Origin: Pseudomonadales bacterium
GTDB taxonomy: Bacteria > Pseudomonadota > Gammaproteobacteria > Pseudomonadales > UBA5518
Assembly (NCBI GenBank): GCA_022072145.1
Contig: JAJVIG010000027.1
Location: 1 to 35,623 of the forward strand
Direction of reading: 5' to 3'
Length of the DNA: 35,623 bases
Positions 8,719-16,852 of the stretch are shown piece after piece (the first letter of the stretch is position 1; the number at the start of each line of letters is the position of its first letter). The notes beneath the pieces were generated by a model that had not been told where the DNA came from, did not search any database, and saw only the letters and a list, made by a program, of their open reading frames with translations. The translations under genes and the position numbers were made by a program.

Positions 8719-10104
8719 TCAGCCGGCAGAGGCAGCGGCAGCCAGCGCCTCGACGAGGCGCCGGTGAATGCCCTCGAAGCCACCGTTGCTCATGATCACG
8801 ACGCGGTCACCGGCGCCGAGTTCGGTCACCAGCGTCGCGACGATGTCGGCCGTCGAGCGGAACACGCGCGCCGGCGTGGTGCTGGCGCGCGCCACCGCGT
8901 CGAGGTCCCAGTCCACGCCGGACGGCTGATACCACAACACCGCATCGGCGGCCAGCGTGCACGCTGCGAGACGCTCGCGATGCACGCCGAGCCGCATCGT
9001 GTTCGAACGCAGCTCGATCACCGCAACGATGCGCCCCGCGGCGCCGGCCGCGCGCAGCCCCTGCAGCGTGAGCTCGATCGCGGTCGGATGATGCGCAAAG
9101 TCGTCGTAGACGCGCACGCCGCGCACTTCCGCGACCAGTTCCATGCGCCGCTTCACGCCCTTGAACTTGGCGAGCGCGGCGGCGCTGTGCGCCAGCGGCA
9201 CCCCGACCGTGTGCGCCAGCGCCGCGGCCGCGAGTGCGTTGCTCACGTTGTGGCGCCCGCCATGCTGCCACTCGACGATCGCCTCGGAGGCCTCGGGCGC
9301 GTGACGCAACACGAAGGCCGAGCCGTCCGGCGCGAGCAGGCGCGCGTTCCATTCGCACTCGACGCGATCCAGCGCAAAGGCATGCGCGTGCGACCACAGC
9401 CCCATCGCGAACACCTCGTCGACCGCCGCCTCGCCGGCCGGGTGCACGATGCTGCCCGAAGCGGGCACCGTGCGCACCAGGTGATGGAACTGGCGCTGGA
9501 TCGCCGCGAGGTCGGGAAAGATGTCGGCGTGGTCGTACTCCATGTTGTTGACGATCAGGCCACGCGGGCGGTAGTGCAGGAACTTCGAACGCTTGTCGAA
9601 GAAAGCGGTGTCGTACTCGTCCGCCTCGATCACGAAGTGGCGCCCGGCGCCGAGGCGCGCCGACCGCCCGAAGTCGGCCGGGATGCCGCCGATCAGGAAA
9701 CCGGGCGGCTGCTCGCAGGCGCACTCTAGGATCCACGCGAGCATGCTCGAGGTCGTGGTCTTGCCGTGGGTTCCGGCCACCGCCAGCACGTGGCGGCCGC
9801 AGAGCACGTGCTCGCCGAGCCACTGCGGCCCGGAGACGTAAGGCAAGCCCTCGTCGAGCACGTGCTCGATCAGCGGGTTGCCGCGCGAGAGCGCGTTGCC
9901 GATCACGACCACGTCGGGGCGTTCGCGCCCCAGATGCGCCGGATCGTAGCCCTGCAACACCTCGATGCCGGCCTCGCGCAACTGATCGCTCATCGGCGGA
10001 TAGACGTTGGCATCGCAGCCGGCGACGCGCCAGCCCCGCTCGCGCGCCAGCAGCGCGACCCCGGCCATGAACGTGCCACAGATGCCGGCGATGAAGATAT
10101 GCAT
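8719..10104 (-). CDS. mpl: UDP-N-acetylmuramate:L-Ala-gamma-D-Glu-meso-DAP ligase
   Basis: Mur-ligase family enzyme that reattaches recycled murein tripeptide to UDP-MurNAc. The 461-residue product has the MurC-like N-terminus IFIAGICGTFMAGVA, the ATP P-loop AGTHGKTTT (about 110-118) and the Mpl-typical blocks EADEYDTAFFDKRSKF and DDFAHHPTAI. The very short N-terminus before IAGICGTF distinguishes Mpl from MurC. With anmK and the M23 peptidase it is the third wall-recycling gene in the window. It is divergent from the phosphofructokinase gene. Confidence 0.95.
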   Translation of the reverse strand: MHIFIAGICGTFMAGVALLARERGWRVAGCDANVYPPMSDQLREAGIEVLQGYDPAHLGRERPDVVVIGNALSRGNPLIEHVLDEGLPYVSGPQWLGEHVLCGRHVLAVAGTHGKTTTSSMLAWILECACEQPPGFLIGGIPADFGRSARLGAGRHFVIEADEYDTAFFDKRSKFLHYRPRGLIVNNMEYDHADIFPDLAAIQRQFHHLVRTVPASGSIVHPAGEAAVDEVFAMGLWSHAHAFALDRVECEWNARLLAPDGSAFVLRHAPEASEAIVEWQHGGRHNVSNALAAAALAHTVGVPLAHSAAALAKFKGVKRRMELVAEVRGVRVYDDFAHHPTAIELTLQGLRAAGAAGRIVAVIELRSNTMRLGVHRERLAACTLAADAVLWYQPSGVDWDLDAVARASTTPARVFRSTADIVATLVTELGAGDRVVIMSNGGFEGIHRRLVEALAAAASAG

Positions 10105-10149
10105 GGGTGTAGCTCACCGGGCGCCGTTCGCGCAGCGCACACGAAGGAT

Positions 10150-10177
10150 TTGTCACATAATGGTGGCAGTTTATAGC
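10150..10177 (+). promoter_or_regulatory. Sigma-70 promoter for the phosphofructokinase gene
   Basis: TTGTCA (10150-10155) and TATAGC (10172-10177) with a 16-base spacer, about 50 bases before the start codon. On the opposite strand TGC-TATAAA (10170-10178) is an extended -10 facing mpl, so the two divergent -10 elements overlap. Confidence 0.6.
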
Positions 10178-10226
10178 ATCGGGGCCGCACGCGGATCACG
10201 GCCCGGCACCAGCGAAAGGACCAGCA

Positions 10227-11489
10227 ATGCCAGCGAAGAATGCGTTCTATGCCCAGTCCGGCGGCGTCACCGCGGTGATCAACGCGAGCGCCTGCGGGGT
10301 GATCGAAACCGCGCGCCGCCACCGCGGGCGCATCGGCAAGGTGTTCGCCGGGCGCAACGGCATCATCGGCGCGCTGCAGGAAGACCTGATCGACACCAGC
10401 CGCGAGAGCGCCGCCGCGATCTCCGCGCTGCGCCACACGCCGTCGGGGGCCTTCGGCTCGTGCCGCTACAAGCTGAAGAGCCTGGAACAGAACCGTGCGG
10501 AGTACCTGCGCCTGATCGAGGTGTTCCGCGCACACGACATCGGTTATTTCTTCTACAACGGCGGCGGCGACTCGGCCGACACCTGCCTCAAGGTCTCGCA
10601 GCTCTCGGAAAGCCTCGGCTACCCCATCCAGGCCATCCACATCCCGAAGACCGTCGACAACGACCTGCCGCTCACCGACACCTGCCCCGGCTTCGGTTCG
10701 GTGGCGAAGTACGTGGCGGTGTCCACGCTCGAGGCGAGCCGCGACGTCGCGTCCATGTGCTCGACCTCGACCAAGGTCTTCATCCTCGAGGTGATGGGCC
10801 GCCACGCCGGCTGGATCGCCGCGGCCGGCGGACTCGCCGCGCGCGAGGCCGGCGACCCGCCGCACATCATCCTGTTTCCGGAGATCGCCTTCGACCGCGC
10901 GAAGTTCCTCGCGCGCGTGCAGCAAACCGTCAGGAAGAAGGGCTATTGCGTGATCGTCGCCTCCGAGGGCGTGCACTACGCCGACGGCACTTTCCTGGCC
11001 GACGCCGGCTCGACCGATGCCTTCGGCCACAAGCAGCTGGGCGGGGTGGCGCCGACGCTCGCGGCGATGGTCAAGCAGGAGCTCGGCCACAAGTACCACT
11101 GGGCGCTGGCGGACTACCTGCAGCGCGCGGCGCGTCACATCGCCTCGCGCACCGACGTCGAGCAGGCCTACGCGGTCGGCAAGGCGGCGGTGGAGTACGC
11201 GCTCGACGGCCGCAACGCGATCATGGTCACGATCGAGCGCGCCCCCGGCAAACGTTATCGCTGGAGCACCGGCGAGGCGCCGCTGGAGCGGGTCGCGAAC
11301 GTGGAGCGCAAGCTGCCGCGCGATTTCATCACGCGTGACGGCTTCGGCATCACGGAGAAGGCACGTGCCTACCTCGCGCCGCTGATCGAGGGCGAAGACC
11401 ATCCGCCGTACGATCGCGGCATCCCGGTCCACGCGAAGCTGAAGCTGCAGGCGGTGGCGCGCAAGCTGCGCCGGCGCTTCGTGGTGTGA
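10227..11489 (+). CDS. pfp: Pyrophosphate-dependent 6-phosphofructokinase
   Basis: Reversible fructose-6-phosphate 1-phosphotransferase. The 420-residue product has GGGDSADT (112-119) and PKTVDND (140-146). ATP enzymes have PGTIDND; the lysine at 141 marks PPi-dependent enzymes. Aligned on the serine, D115 sits where PPi enzymes have Asp and ATP enzymes Gly. The residue before it is Gly rather than the usual Asp. MGRHAGWIAA and the C-terminal region are typical of the family. AAAGGA precedes ATG 10227. ppa, encoding soluble pyrophosphatase, is two genes away. The donor is inferred from sequence, not proven. Confidence 0.9.
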   Translation: MPAKNAFYAQSGGVTAVINASACGVIETARRHRGRIGKVFAGRNGIIGALQEDLIDTSRESAAAISALRHTPSGAFGSCRYKLKSLEQNRAEYLRLIEVFRAHDIGYFFYNGGGDSADTCLKVSQLSESLGYPIQAIHIPKTVDNDLPLTDTCPGFGSVAKYVAVSTLEASRDVASMCSTSTKVFILEVMGRHAGWIAAAGGLAAREAGDPPHIILFPEIAFDRAKFLARVQQTVRKKGYCVIVASEGVHYADGTFLADAGSTDAFGHKQLGGVAPTLAAMVKQELGHKYHWALADYLQRAARHIASRTDVEQAYAVGKAAVEYALDGRNAIMVTIERAPGKRYRWSTGEAPLERVANVERKLPRDFITRDGFGITEKARAYLAPLIEGEDHPPYDRGIPVHAKLKLQAVARKLRRRFVV

Positions 11490-11505
11490 ACGGTGGCTGC
11501 GGGGT

Positions 11506-11763
11506 TCAGTCGCTGAACTGCAGGCCGTAGCCCCGGGCGTCGCGTCGGACCACGCGCATGCGCACCAGCGGCGCCTCGCCCGGCAGGTCCTGGATCTGCA
11601 GCGTGACCAGGTCCCCTATCCCCAACTCGATCGGACCGTTCTCGAGGTAGACGCCGCCGTCGGACATGTCGCCGGTGCTGAAGAGCCCCGCACCGCGCTC
11701 CGGGTGCTCGACCCGGACGCGCGATGCGAATCGCGTGCGTGGAAACCTGCGTCTGTTGTCCAT
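11506..11763 (-). CDS. PilZ domain protein
   Basis: A single-domain PilZ protein of 85 residues, predicted to bind cyclic di-GMP. It has the N-terminal arginine motif RRRFPRTRF (residues 4-12) and the D-x-S-x-x-G motif DMSDGG (32-37), both contacting the ligand in known PilZ proteins. ATG 11763 is preceded by GGGGTGAT. The gene is convergent with pfp (16 bases between ends) and divergent from ppa. Its output partner is not evident. Confidence 0.88.
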   Translation of the reverse strand: MDNRRRFPRTRFASRVRVEHPERGAGLFSTGDMSDGGVYLENGPIELGIGDLVTLQIQDLPGEAPLVRMRVVRRDARGYGLQFSD

Positions 11764-11865
11764 GAGCGATCACCCCGTGGCGTCGCCGCAACTATAGACG
11801 GGCGATCGCACACGCCGCGTGGCCGCCCGCCGGCGCACGCCCCCGGCATGCACAACCTGCGCAGT

Positions 11866-11884
11866 ATTACCGCAGTCCGGTAAT
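11866..11884. promoter_or_regulatory. Perfect inverted repeat, candidate operator
   Basis: ATTACCG and CGGTAAT are exact 7-base arms around CAGTC. The repeat lies about 30 bases upstream of the putative ppa -10 at 11915 and in the leader side of the PilZ gene. No T-run follows on either strand, so a protein-binding site is more likely than a terminator. Confidence 0.4.
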
Positions 11885-11911
11885 CGTTCGCAGAAGTCAC
11901 GGACGGCGCGC

Positions 11912-11920
11912 TGCTAGAAT
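11912..11920 (+). promoter_or_regulatory. Extended -10 promoter for ppa
   Basis: TGC-TAGAAT, followed by a GC-rich stretch, lies 86 bases before the ppa start. No clear -35. Confidence 0.5.
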
Positions 11921-12005
11921 CGCGCGGATTTTTCCCGCGTGCTGCCTGGCATCACCGGCATGACCGGAGGCCGGCGCGCGCCAACCACCCGGAGACAAGC
12001 CCGCC

Positions 12006-12554
12006 ATGAGTCTTAACAAGGTGCCCACCGGCAAGAATCCGCCGGACGACATCAACGTGATCATCGAAATCCCGGCGCACAGCGACCCGGTGAAATATGA
12101 AGTCGACAAGGCGAGCGGCGCCGTCTGCGTGGACCGTTTCATGTCCACCGCGATGTTCTATCCGTGCAACTACGGCTACGTCCCGAACACGCTGTCCGAA
12201 GACGGCGACCCGGTGGACGTGCTGGTCCACACCCCGCACACCGTGATCAGCGGTACCGTGATCCGCTGCCGCCCGGTCGGCGTGCTGAAGATGCACGACG
12301 AGGCGGGCGCCGACGCCAAGCTGATCGCAGTGCCGGTCAGCAAGCTGACGCCGCTGTACGACGACGTGCACGAAGCCGCCGACCTGCCGCCGCTGCTGCT
12401 GCGCCAGATAAAGCATTTCTTCGAGCACTACAAGGATCTCGAGGAAGGCAAGTGGGTGCGTGTCGAGGGCTGGGGAACGGCCGAGGACGCGCGCGAGGAA
12501 ATCCGCCAGTCGATCGCCCGCTTCAAGAAGGACGAGGAAGAAGGCGGCGAGTGA
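12006..12554 (+). CDS. ppa: Inorganic pyrophosphatase
   Basis: Family I soluble pyrophosphatase that hydrolyses PPi to phosphate with Mg2+. The 182-residue product has the EDGDPVDVL metal-binding signature (about 65-73) and [10 protein letters not shown]. Length is normal (about 175-180). GGAGAC lies upstream of ATG 12006. Its position near pfp places a PPi-using and a PPi-destroying enzyme side by side. It is convergent with cysE. Confidence 0.96.
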   Translation: MSLNKVPTGKNPPDDINVIIEIPAHSDPVKYEVDKASGAVCVDRFMSTAMFYPCNYGYVPNTLSEDGDPVDVLVHTPHTVISGTVIRCRPVGVLKMHDEAGADAKLIAVPVSKLTPLYDDVHEAADLPPLLLRQIKHFFEHYKDLEEGKWVRVEGWGTAEDAREEIRQSIARFKKDEEEGGE

Positions 12555-12564
12555 GCCGCCGCGC

Positions 12565-13377
12565 TCAGCGCGTCGCGCCGGCGTCCGGCGGCGCGGCGAA
12601 ACGCTGATCCATCACCAGTGCGGGGTCGCGACGCAACGGGCGTCCGACCACCCGCGCCGGTACTCCCGCCACCGTCACGTGCGGCGGCACATCCGCAAGC
12701 ACCACGCTGCCGGCGCCGATCCGCGCGCCGTCGCCGATGCGCACCGGCCCGAACACCCGCGCACCGGCCGCCAGCAGTACGCCCGAGCCCACCTTCGGGT
12801 GACGGTCCCCGGCACCGCAACCCGAACCGCCCAGCGTGACCCCGTGCAGCATCGAGACGTTGTCGCCGACCACGGCAGTCTCGCCGATCACGATCCCGGT
12901 GCCGTGATCGATCATGATTCCCTCGCCGAGCACCGCTGCCGGATGGATGTCGACGTCGAAGCGCGCGCAGGCGCTGCTGTGCAACAGGTGCGCCAGCCAG
13001 CGCCGCCCGCGCGCCCACAGCCGGTGCGCGATACGCTGCGCCTGCAGCGCGTGGAAACCCTTGTAATGCAGGAACGCGGTGACCAGCGAATCGCAGGCCG
13101 GATCGCGACTGCGGTGCGCGGCCAGGTCCGCGCAGCTTGCGCGCGCGATACCGGGATCGGCCGCCAAGGCCTCGCGCAACACGTCGCCCAGCACGCCGGC
13201 CGGCAGCGTGCCGGAGTCGAGTTGCACCGCGAGCATGCCGGCCAGCGCGTCCTCGAACGAGGCGTGACGCAGGATGTTCGCGTGGTAGAAACTCGCGAGC
13301 ACCGGCTCATCGGTGGCGCGCGCCTGCGCCTCCTCGCGCATCACCGGCCACAGCCGCGTCGCGTCCGCTTTCTTCAT
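12565..13377 (-). CDS. cysE: Serine O-acetyltransferase
   Basis: Transfers acetyl from acetyl-CoA to L-serine, the first step of cysteine synthesis. The 270-residue product has an N-terminal helical domain (about 1-135) and a C-terminal left-handed beta-helix of hexapeptide repeats, with DIHPAA, IDHGTGIVIGETAVVGD and LGGSGCGAGDRHPK. The frame is open to 13590, but the family N-terminus starts at ATG 13377. That ATG overlaps the TGA of the upstream M15 gene (ATGA), so translation is coupled. Confidence 0.94.
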   Translation of the reverse strand: MKKADATRLWPVMREEAQARATDEPVLASFYHANILRHASFEDALAGMLAVQLDSGTLPAGVLGDVLREALAADPGIARASCADLAAHRSRDPACDSLVTAFLHYKGFHALQAQRIAHRLWARGRRWLAHLLHSSACARFDVDIHPAAVLGEGIMIDHGTGIVIGETAVVGDNVSMLHGVTLGGSGCGAGDRHPKVGSGVLLAAGARVFGPVRIGDGARIGAGSVVLADVPPHVTVAGVPARVVGRPLRRDPALVMDQRFAAPPDAGATR

Positions 13378-14129
13378 GCGAGCTGTGCTCCTCGCGCTCC
13401 GGCGACACCGCCGAGCGCGGCTGCATACAGGCGCGCCGGCACCTCGAAATAGCGCTGCAGTATCTGCTCGCGCGCGGCGTCGATCGCCGCGTGCAGCGCG
13501 AGTCCGGCGCGCCGGTGCGCCGCGGCGAGCGCGGCGGGGTCGAATCCGCGCTGGCACTCCCACGCCAGCGGCGCGAAGCTCAGGTGCCACGGCTCGGGGG
13601 CCACCGCACAGCCGGCGCCGGTGTACGGCCGGAAGAAGCCGTGCGCACGTCCGCTCGCGATGCGCTCGTCGAGCCAGCGGTGCAGAGGCGCGAACACCCC
13701 GCCTTCAGCGGCGTCGGCTACGCGCAGCTCCACCGGCTGCCCGGGTTCGAGCCGCCCGGCATCGATCACGTCCATATCCGATCCCCAATGATGGCGCGAC
13801 GCCCCGGGCAACGCGCTCCAGCGCAGGATCGCGAACACCAGCGCGGCGTCGTCCAGGCCGCGCACGTCGATCGGCCGCTCGCCCGCGTCGAGCACCGGGC
13901 GCAACCCGGCGGCCTTCGCGTTCCAGATCGCGGCCTGGCGCTCGAAGCTGCGGAATCCGCTCGCCACGCGCAGGTCGAACCCCGCCTTGCGCGCATCGGC
14001 GCGCAGGCGCACCAGCGCCTCGATCGCGGCCGGATGCAGCCGGCAATCGCCGAGGCACCACGCCGCATCGAGCGCCGTGACGTGCGCGTCGTCGAGACCA
14101 AGGAGTTGCTCGCCCGAAAGGATGGCCAT
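13374..14129 (-). CDS. M15 family D,D-carboxypeptidase (VanY-like)
   Basis: Zinc carboxypeptidase of the D-Ala-D-Ala type, 251 residues from ATG 14129 (a GTG at 14132 adds one). The substrate and metal blocks are present: RVASGFRSFERQAAIWN, the SRHHWGSDMDV motif with its His and Asp ligands, and EPWHLSF with the catalytic Glu and third ligand His. No signal peptide is visible, so a cytoplasmic role in muropeptide trimming is possible. GAGAGG is very close to the start. The gene runs into cysE with a 4-base overlap. Confidence 0.85.
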   Translation of the reverse strand: MAILSGEQLLGLDDAHVTALDAAWCLGDCRLHPAAIEALVRLRADARKAGFDLRVASGFRSFERQAAIWNAKAAGLRPVLDAGERPIDVRGLDDAALVFAILRWSALPGASRHHWGSDMDVIDAGRLEPGQPVELRVADAAEGGVFAPLHRWLDERIASGRAHGFFRPYTGAGCAVAPEPWHLSFAPLAWECQRGFDPAALAAAHRRAGLALHAAIDAAREQILQRYFEVPARLYAAALGGVAGARGAQLA

Positions 14130-14208
14130 CACCTCTCATGTGGAACGAACGCGGGTGCCACCGTCCGCCCGGTCCGGATCGCGTGACCCCGGACGCGGGA
14201 ATGCGCGC

Positions 14209-14214
14209 TAGAAT
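14209..14214 (+). promoter_or_regulatory. Candidate -10 for the rssA-like gene
   Basis: TAGAAT within GCGCTAGAATCG, 30 bases before the ATG. No matching -35 at normal spacing. Confidence 0.35.
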
Positions 14215-14244
14215 CGCTGCGCTTCGAGCCGGGAAGACTGCCGT

Positions 14245-15222
14245 ATGAATGACTCGGAATCAACTCGCCCGCCGCGGATCGCACTCGCGCTCGGCAGCGG
14301 CTCGGCGCGCGGACTCGCGCACATCGGCGTGATCCGCGAACTCGCCGCGATCGGCATCGCGCCCTCGATCGTCTGCGGCACCTCGATCGGCGCACTCGTC
14401 GGCGGCGCGCACGCCTGCGGGCGCATCGAGGACCTCGACGCGTGGTTCACGCAGATGAGTACCGCCGATGTGTTTCGCTACCTCGACGTCAGTCCGCTGT
14501 CGCGCGGCGGCGTCGGGCGCGCGACCCGCCTGATCGCGGCATTGCGCGAGCGCTTCGGCAGCCCGCGCATCGAGGATCTCGGCCTGCGTTACACCGCCGT
14601 GGCGACCGAACTCGCGAACGGTCGTGAACTGTGGATCCAGCACGGCGACCTGTGGGACGCGGTGCGTGGCTCGATCGCGATCCCCGGCCTGCTGTCGCCC
14701 GCGCGTGTCGACGGCCGCTGGGTCGTCGACGGCGGGCTGGTGAACCCGGTGCCGGTATCGGTGTGCCGCGCGCTCGGCGCGGACCTGATCATCGCCGTGA
14801 ACCTCAACAGCGACCTCGGCAGCCGCCAGCGCACGCGCCTGCCGCGCAACCGCGGCGCGGCGCGCGTGGCGACCGAGGACAAGGGCGCACCGGGCCTGAT
14901 CGACCGGCTCGCCAGCGGCCTGCGCGAAAAGGCACCACCCTCGCTCACGCAGTGGCTGGACGCCGATTCCTCGCGCGAGCCCGAGGACGACACGCCGGGC
15001 ATCTTTACCGTCGTCGCCAACGCGATCAACATCATGCAGGACCGCATCACGCGCAGCCGCCTGTCCGGCGAACCGGCCGACATCGTGATCAGTCCGCGCC
15101 TGGCGCACATCGGATTGCTCGATTTCGACGCTGCCGTCGAGACCATCGGTGCCGGACGCTCCGAGGTGCGGCGCTCGCGCACGCTGATCCTCGAGGCGGT
15201 GGCGGCCTGCACCCACGCTTGA
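14245..15222 (+). CDS. rssA: Patatin-like phospholipase, RssA family
   Basis: Predicted Ser-Asp dyad hydrolase of 325 residues. The oxyanion-hole segment GSGSARG (residues 17-23), the nucleophile elbow GTSIG with its Ser near residue 47, and the catalytic DGG (about 167-169) are all present and in order. Overall pattern matches E. coli RssA, including TAVATELANGRELW and GDLWDAVRGSIAIPGLL. The substrate is unknown. A REP array begins 14 bases after the stop codon. Confidence 0.88.
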   Translation: MNDSESTRPPRIALALGSGSARGLAHIGVIRELAAIGIAPSIVCGTSIGALVGGAHACGRIEDLDAWFTQMSTADVFRYLDVSPLSRGGVGRATRLIAALRERFGSPRIEDLGLRYTAVATELANGRELWIQHGDLWDAVRGSIAIPGLLSPARVDGRWVVDGGLVNPVPVSVCRALGADLIIAVNLNSDLGSRQRTRLPRNRGAARVATEDKGAPGLIDRLASGLREKAPPSLTQWLDADSSREPEDDTPGIFTVVANAINIMQDRITRSRLSGEPADIVISPRLAHIGLLDFDAAVETIGAGRSEVRRSRTLILEAVAACTHA

Positions 15223-15236
15223 GACACCGCGCTCCC

Positions 15237-15622
15237 GCAGGTTCGGCCTGTGGCCGAACGAATGTCCCGGCACAGCCGGGACCTACACGAACGTGTCCGG
15301 GCACAGCCCGGACCTACACGAACATGTCCGGGCACAGCCCGGACCTACACGAACATGTCCGGGCACAGCCCGGACCTACACGAACATGTCCGGGCACAGC
15401 CCGGACCTATACGAACGATACCGCGCCGGAACCCGGATGGGCGAACGATACCGCGCCGGAACCCGGATGGGCGAACGATACCGCGCCGGAACCGGGATGG
15501 GCGAACGCACCGCGTAGGTTCGGCCTGTGGCCGAACGAATGTCCGGGCACAGCCCGGACCTACACGAACGTGTCCGGGCACAGCCCGGACCTACACGAAC
15601 GTGTCCGGGCACAGCCCGGACC
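15237..15622. repeat. GTAG-headed REP array (first array)
   Basis: Two palindrome types alternate. Type A is GTAGG-TTCGGCC-TGT-GGCCGAA, at 15237-15261 (head degenerated to GCAG) and 15514-15539. Type B lies on the other strand and has stem TCCGGGC-TGT-GCCCGGA. It repeats with a 31-base period at 15263, 15294, 15325, 15356 and 15387, and again at 15540, 15571 and 15602. Between the blocks are three copies of a 30-base unit (15421-15510) of different sequence. The GTAG head plus hairpin is the signature of REP elements moved by RAYT (Y1) transposases, as in the SMAG repeats of Stenotrophomonas. No such transposase gene is in the window. The stretch codes for no protein I would accept. Confidence 0.85.
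15421..15510. repeat. Three tandem 30-base units inside the REP array
   Basis: A 30-base unit starting CCGCGCCGGAACCCGGATGG is repeated three times at 15421, 15451 and 15481. The third has one C-to-G change and a different end. It is unrelated to the REP stems but shares the GAACG linker. Confidence 0.85.
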
Positions 15623-15651
15623 GCGATGCACGCGACAGGGGCGGGGTGGAG

Positions 15652-16680
15652 TCAGCTGACGTCGGCGCGCACCAGCCGTCGCAACGCTTTCACGCGCGCA
15701 GCGAAGGGTTCGACGGTCTCCGCGCGCAGGCCTGCGAGCACCTCCCGCAGTTCCTCGCCGGCGGCGAGGGCCTGCGAGCGCAGCGTCTCGCGCACCGCAC
15801 GCGAGCGCGCGAGCACCCCGCTCCCGCCTCGCGTGGCACGGCGCACATCGCGCACGGCGGCGCGCGTGTGCCGGCGCACGATCGCACTACCGCGTGCCAG
15901 CGCGCCGGTCAGCGCGGCCACCGTTTCGATGATCGACTCGATGCCGAACATCTCCGCGACCGCCACGTCCTCGGTCACCCGGCTGACGCGATCGGACAGA
16001 AAATCGGTGAGGCGGCCGTACTCCCTGGCCAGCCGGGCCGGGAAGTCCGGGTCGTCGGCGTAGCGGGCGCTGACGTTGATCGCGCACCAGTCGTCCTGGC
16101 GCAGCTTCGCGGTCGCGCGGCGAAACACCTGCTGCTCCTCGGCGTGCAGGTGGTCGCGGAAGAAACCGGTGTAGCGCTCGCACAGGTACGCGATACGCCG
16201 GTTGTCGGGCTCCTTGCCGCCGCGCGTCACGCGCTCGAGCTCGGCGACCAGCTCACGCCCGCGGCGCGCCAGCTCGCGGTGCTGCTCGAGCACCTCGCCC
16301 ATCAGCGGCAGCGACTCGGGGTCGCGTTCGCCGAGGCGGTCGTAGACCAGTTCCTCGCGCGGATGGTGGTGTTCGTCGGGGTAGATCGAGAGGTAATGCG
16401 CCATCTCGTAGAGCAGCGTGTAGTCGGGGGTGCGCCCGGGGCGCAGCCGCCTGACCTGCTCGACGAGCGCATCGAGCAGCGAACGGATATAGCCGTGCTC
16501 GCGGTTCAGCGTAAGCAGGATCTCGGGGGCCAGCACGCGCTTCACCTCGGGCGTCGCGGGCGCTCGCGTGGCACGCCGCGGTCGCGCCGCGGGCGCCGCC
16601 CGCCGTCGTGCAACGGGCCTGGCCCGCGTTCCGGTGCCGGCGCGCCGTGCACGTGCCGTGGATTTGCGCTCTGCCGCCAT
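15652..16680 (-). CDS. Hemerythrin domain protein
   Basis: A 342-residue protein. The first 45 residues are a basic, Arg/Ala-rich low-complexity tail. A hemerythrin (HHE) four-helix domain follows (about 50-200) with iron-ligand candidates in NREHGYIRSL, YPDEHHHPREEL, EQHRELARR and FRDHLHAEEQQVF. The C-terminal 100 residues are helical and rich in Arg and Ala. ATG 16680 has a strong AGGAGGG site; the frame is open further but without family similarity. Such proteins bind O2, NO or iron in various bacteria. The role here is unknown. The divergent neighbour is dksA. Confidence 0.82.
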   Translation of the reverse strand: MAAERKSTARARRAGTGTRARPVARRRAAPAARPRRATRAPATPEVKRVLAPEILLTLNREHGYIRSLLDALVEQVRRLRPGRTPDYTLLYEMAHYLSIYPDEHHHPREELVYDRLGERDPESLPLMGEVLEQHRELARRGRELVAELERVTRGGKEPDNRRIAYLCERYTGFFRDHLHAEEQQVFRRATAKLRQDDWCAINVSARYADDPDFPARLAREYGRLTDFLSDRVSRVTEDVAVAEMFGIESIIETVAALTGALARGSAIVRRHTRAAVRDVRRATRGGSGVLARSRAVRETLRSQALAAGEELREVLAGLRAETVEPFAARVKALRRLVRADVS

Positions 16681-16744
16681 CGGTACTGCCCTCCTGCCGA
16701 TGCGGGCAGTATAGCGATGGCCCGCGAGCACCAGCAATCGAGCC

Positions 16745-16772
16745 TTGCGTGGCAGGCAGAATCCGGTAGAAT
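16745..16772 (+). promoter_or_regulatory. Sigma-70 promoter for dksA-gluQ
   Basis: TTGCGT (16745-16750) and TAGAAT (16767-16772) with a 16-base spacer. A GC-rich discriminator follows, consistent with autoregulation by DksA/ppGpp. Confidence 0.55.
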
Positions 16773-16852
16773 GCGCCGCCCCCGCGCGCACCAGGCGGTG
16801 CCGCGACGCCAACCCGGCGCTATGCGCCCGCACGCGACCACGAGGCCCCACC

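Noticed and set aside
15237..15622. CRISPR-like array with 30-31-base period
   Set aside because: There are no variable spacers between constant repeats. The units are GTAG-headed palindromes joined by short linkers, and no cas gene is near.
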